Origin: Snodgrassella gandavensis
GTDB lineage: Bacteria; Pseudomonadota; Gammaproteobacteria; Burkholderiales; Neisseriaceae
Assembly (NCBI RefSeq): GCF_914768025.1
Contig: NZ_CAJZCE010000008.1
Coordinates: forward strand, 51,201 to 115,200
Reading direction: 5' to 3'
Length of the DNA: 64,000 bases
The notes beneath the pieces were generated by a model. That model did no database searches. It saw nothing but the letters and a program-made list of their open reading frames with translations, and was not told the DNA's origin. The position numbers and the translations under genes are program-made. Shown here piece after piece: positions 61,581 to 64,000 of this stretch; position 1 is the stretch's first letter, and each line of letters begins with the position of its first letter.

Positions 61581-62759
61581 TGTACTAGTCTTTATTTAAT
61601 CTGACATTAAGTGTATTTTAAACCAATAATGGAGTGTCAGTAATGAATCAATCTGCAAAAATAATTAAACCAAAATTAGGACTTTTAGAACTCGCTAAAC
61701 AGTTAGGTAACGTCCAGCAAGCCTGTAAAGTCTTGGGTTATAGTCGCGACAGCTATTATCGCTTCAAAAAACTCTATGATCAGGGCGGAGAATTAGCTCT
61801 TCAGGAAATAAGTCGCAAAAAACCTATAGAGAAAAATCGCGTAGAGCCTCATATTGAGCAGGCTGTCGTTAATATGGCTTATGAATTTCCTGCTTATGGG
61901 CAGCATCGGGTAGCTAATCAGCTACGTCTGCAAGGAATAATGGTCTCTGGCAGCGGCGTACGTTCAATCTGGCTACGCCACGATTTAGAAAGCTTCAAAA
62001 AAAGGCTGATCGCTCTGGAAACAAAAGTAGCTCAGGAAGGGCTTGTGTTAACAGAAAGCCAGCTACAGGCTTTAGAGAAAGCGAAAGCAGCGCGAGAGGC
62101 ACAAGGTGAAATTGAGACCCAGCATCCTGGTTACTTAGGCGCACAAGATACATATTATGTTGGTCATATTAAAGGGATTGGGAAAATATACCAACAAACG
62201 TTTATTGATACCTATTCAAGACTGGCGTTTGCTAAAGTATATACGGAGAAAAACAGTTTAGTTGCTGCGGATATGCTCAACGATAAAGTGATACCATTTT
62301 TTGATAATGAGCAGGTAGCGCTTTTACGAATTCTGACGGATAGAGGAAGTGAGTATAACGGTCATAAAGAGCGTCATACATACGAACTGTATTTGAATTT
62401 GGAGGATATAGAGCATACGAAAACAAAAGCCTACAGTCCGCAAACGAATGGTATATGTGAGCGGTTCCATAAGACGATGAAGACCGAGTGTTATGATATT
62501 ATGTTTAGACGTAAAATATATACAGAACTGAAAGAGATACAACAAGATATTGAGCTTTGGCTAGAGTTTTACAATCGGGAAAGAGCACATTCAGGGAAAT
62601 ACTGTTATGGTAAGACACCTTGGCAAACTTGGGTAGAGACAAAAGGACTGGCTAAAGAAAAGCAGCTAGAGAATTTATTTTACTCATCAGACAGTCATTG
62701 TGTTAGAACGAATGCCGATGAGTAGGTAGTGTCTGTCAGATTAAATTTGAGCTAGTACA
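61581..62759 (+). mobile_element. IS481-family insertion sequence, complete
   Basis: 1179-bp element bounded by imperfect inverted repeats. The left end begins TGTACTAGTCTTTATTTAAT (61581 on); the right end, read inward from 62759, begins TGTACTAGCTCAAATTTAAT. The two agree at 21 of 26 positions. One transposase gene fills the interior. The right end lies inside the reading frame of the neighbouring IS3 orfB. Confidence 0.85.
61643..62725 (+). CDS. IS481-family transposase
   Basis: 360-residue DDE transposase. N-terminal helix-turn-helix (LGLLELAKQLGNVQQACKVLGYSRDSYYRFKKLY), middle linker, then the rve integrase core with Asp in QDTYYVGHIKG near 175, Asp in ILTDRGSEYNGH near 235 and Glu in TNGICERFHKTMK near 275. 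The ATG at 61643 has GGAG eight bases upstream; an in-frame GTG lies at 61634. The gene is intact, so the element may be active. Confidence 0.93.
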   Translation: MNQSAKIIKPKLGLLELAKQLGNVQQACKVLGYSRDSYYRFKKLYDQGGELALQEISRKKPIEKNRVEPHIEQAVVNMAYEFPAYGQHRVANQLRLQGIMVSGSGVRSIWLRHDLESFKKRLIALETKVAQEGLVLTESQLQALEKAKAAREAQGEIETQHPGYLGAQDTYYVGHIKGIGKIYQQTFIDTYSRLAFAKVYTEKNSLVAADMLNDKVIPFFDNEQVALLRILTDRGSEYNGHKERHTYELYLNLEDIEHTKTKAYSPQTNGICERFHKTMKTECYDIMFRRKIYTELKEIQQDIELWLEFYNRERAHSGKYCYGKTPWQTWVETKGLAKEKQLENLFYSSDSHCVRTNADE

Positions 62760-63548
62760 CGTCATATTATTTAGTGCTTCATGAGGTCTTTCAGTGTTAT
62801 AAATGGTTAGCCATTCTTCGGTTACCTTCCTTGCCTGTTGCAGATTATTAAAAAGATATAAATCCAGTACCTCTGTACGGTACGAACGGTTAAATCGTTC
62901 AATAAAGCCATTTTGATATGGGCTGCCGGGTTTGATGTAATCTATAGTTATACCATGTGATTTTGCCCAGTTAGTAAAGGTGTTTCCGGTGAATTCCGGT
63001 CCATTATCTACTCGTATTTTGAGTGGATAACCATGATATTCAGCCAGTTTATCCAGATAACGGGTAATCCTGCCAGCTGGCAAACTGACTGCAATATCAA
63101 TGCCTAGCGCCTCACGATTAAAGTCATCTATCACATTGAAAGTTCTAAAGCGCCGTTGATTGCGACTGCTGTCACTCATGAAATCCATTGACCAGCATTC
63201 ACCTTGTTTATTCGGCACTGATAGCCTTTCTGGGCTTCGTGGAGGAATGCGTTGTTTACGCTTTACCCTGATATTAAGCTTTAATTCACAATACACCCGA
63301 TACACACGTTTATGATTCCATTTATAGCCAAGCTTTCTGATGCGATTAAAACACTTGGGAAAGCCCCAGCGTAAATGCTTATCGGTAATAGCACTTAGTA
63401 CAGACATAATCACCGAATCATCCGGTAACTTGGGTTGATAATAGTAAGCACAGCGACTTAAGCCAACAATAGCGCAGCTCATGGTAATAGTAACAGGATG
63501 ACTTTCTAGTAACTCCAAAGCCCAGGCTTTACGTGCCTTAGTAGGCAC
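62736..63548 (-). CDS. IS3-family transposase OrfB, C-terminally truncated
   Basis: 270-residue catalytic part of an IS3 transposase. HTH_21 region (VLSAITDKHLRWGFPKCFNRIRKLG), then the rve core with WSMDFMSDS, VDNGPEFTGN and IERFNRSYRTEV as the DDE residues. After EALNNMT the family normally continues for 10-25 more residues. Here the last seven residues (CTSSNLI) and the stop are encoded by the IS481 terminal repeat. It is expressed by -1 frameshifting from orfA at the A6G run near 63553; no good start of its own is seen. Confidence 0.85.
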   Translation of the reverse strand: MPTKARKAWALELLESHPVTITMSCAIVGLSRCAYYYQPKLPDDSVIMSVLSAITDKHLRWGFPKCFNRIRKLGYKWNHKRVYRVYCELKLNIRVKRKQRIPPRSPERLSVPNKQGECWSMDFMSDSSRNQRRFRTFNVIDDFNREALGIDIAVSLPAGRITRYLDKLAEYHGYPLKIRVDNGPEFTGNTFTNWAKSHGITIDYIKPGSPYQNGFIERFNRSYRTEVLDLYLFNNLQQARKVTEEWLTIYNTERPHEALNNMTCTSSNLI

Positions 63549-63877
63549 TAGAGCTTTTTTATGATTTCCTCCTGAAGCTGAGATTTTAAACTGAGCTCGG
63601 CAAACATCTGCTTAAGCTTGCGGTTTTCAGCCTCCAGCTCCTTTAAACGTTTGATATCGGAGGTTTCCATACCACCGTATTTTTCCCGCCATTTATAAAA
63701 AGTCGAATTGCCGATGCCATATTTACGGCAAAGTTCTTTAACAGGAATACCGGCTTCAGCTTCTTTTAAAATAGATACGATCTGATGTTCAGTCATCTTT
63801 TTCATGTTTAAATCCTCTGTGGGTTAATGAAGAGAATTTTCTACTTCGGAGCTGTACTATTTTAGGGGGTAGTTACA
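62760..63877 (-). mobile_element. IS3-family element, 3' end truncated
   Basis: Remnant on the minus strand with orfA and most of orfB. The orfA-side end is intact: read from 63877 it begins TGTAACTACCCCCTAAAATA, a typical IS3-type terminus. The opposite terminus is missing, because orfB runs straight into the right end of the IS481 element at 62759. It is inserted in another IS481 copy, whose sequence resumes at 63878. Confidence 0.8.
63548..63805 (-). CDS. IS3-family OrfA
   Basis: 85-residue DNA-binding subunit. Helix-turn-helix [31 protein letters not shown], then a leucine-zipper-like coiled coil ([32 protein letters not shown]). The 3' end carries the AAAAAAG slippery heptamer expected for programmed -1 frameshifting into orfB. 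Confidence 0.92.
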   Translation of the reverse strand: MKKMTEHQIVSILKEAEAGIPVKELCRKYGIGNSTFYKWREKYGGMETSDIKRLKELEAENRKLKQMFAELSLKSQLQEEIIKKL

Positions 63878-64000
63878 ATTATCGCTTCAAAAAACTCTAT
63901 GAACAGGGCGGAGAATTAGCTCTTCAGGAAATAAGTCGTAAAAAACCTATAGAGAAAAATCGCGTAGAGCCTCATATTGAGCAGGCTGTCGTTAATATGG
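63878..64000 (+). mobile_element. Second IS481-family copy, internal fragment running off the window
   Basis: Matches 61755-61877 of the complete copy with two differences in about 123 bases, in the same orientation and frame ([21 protein letters not shown]). Its first 40 transposase codons and left terminal repeat are absent, replaced by the IS3 end. It continues beyond the window. Confidence 0.9.

Overview
This window looks like a chromosomal segment of an AT-rich betaproteobacterium of the family Neisseriaceae. The evidence is a GNA33-like MltA lipoprotein, a DUF3579 protein, ybeY-corC-lnt, dusB-fis-purH, and Neisseria-like protein sequences throughout. Low GC and the combination of genes suggest a Snodgrassella-like bee-gut symbiont. 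That genus call is an inference from memory, not a database result.

Layout. 1-370 holds a frameshifted GNAT acetyltransferase. 712-2456 encodes an RtcB-type RNA ligase coupled to the release-factor homologue PrfH, a predicted rRNA repair and ribosome rescue pair. 2750-4693 has a YetF/DUF421 membrane protein and a divergent flavin oxidoreductase/HxlR regulator pair. 5092-9373 has initiator tRNA-fMet, mutS and mltA. 9516-13716 is a tight five-gene operon: a membrane-anchored TPR/FimV-like protein, a receiver-like protein, a Ras-like small GTPase, a cryptic roadblock-like protein and a roadblock/LC7 protein. This is the best candidate for an under-described system, probably linked to cell polarity or type IV pilus control. 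14336-18518 has ybeY, corC, lnt and rpoH. 18752-24643 has a DUF3579-GNAT fusion, glnK-amtB, and pncC, pgi and orn. 25007-27180 has ste24 and rsgA.

27441-40874 is one continuous ribosomal superoperon (S10-spc-alpha) running from rplC to rplQ. It includes secY, infA, rpmJ and rpoA. rpsJ is absent from its head, and a 232-bp stretch of stacked hairpins sits between rpsQ and rplN. After it come housekeeping genes: miaB, a purine permease, a carbonic anhydrase, nadD-rsfS-rlmH, dxs, dusB-fis-purH, a TSUP exporter, an MBL hydrolase, ampG and rmuC.

The right end (57.4-64 kb) is accessory DNA. It holds a very AT-rich 1273-residue protein combining a methyltransferase, an RgpF-like domain and a HAD-like domain. 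Beyond it lies a nest of insertion sequences: a complete IS481-family element abuts an IS3-family element truncated at its orfB end, which is followed by the internal part of a second IS481 copy cut by the window edge. The arrangement is best explained by nested insertion followed by recombination between IS481 copies.
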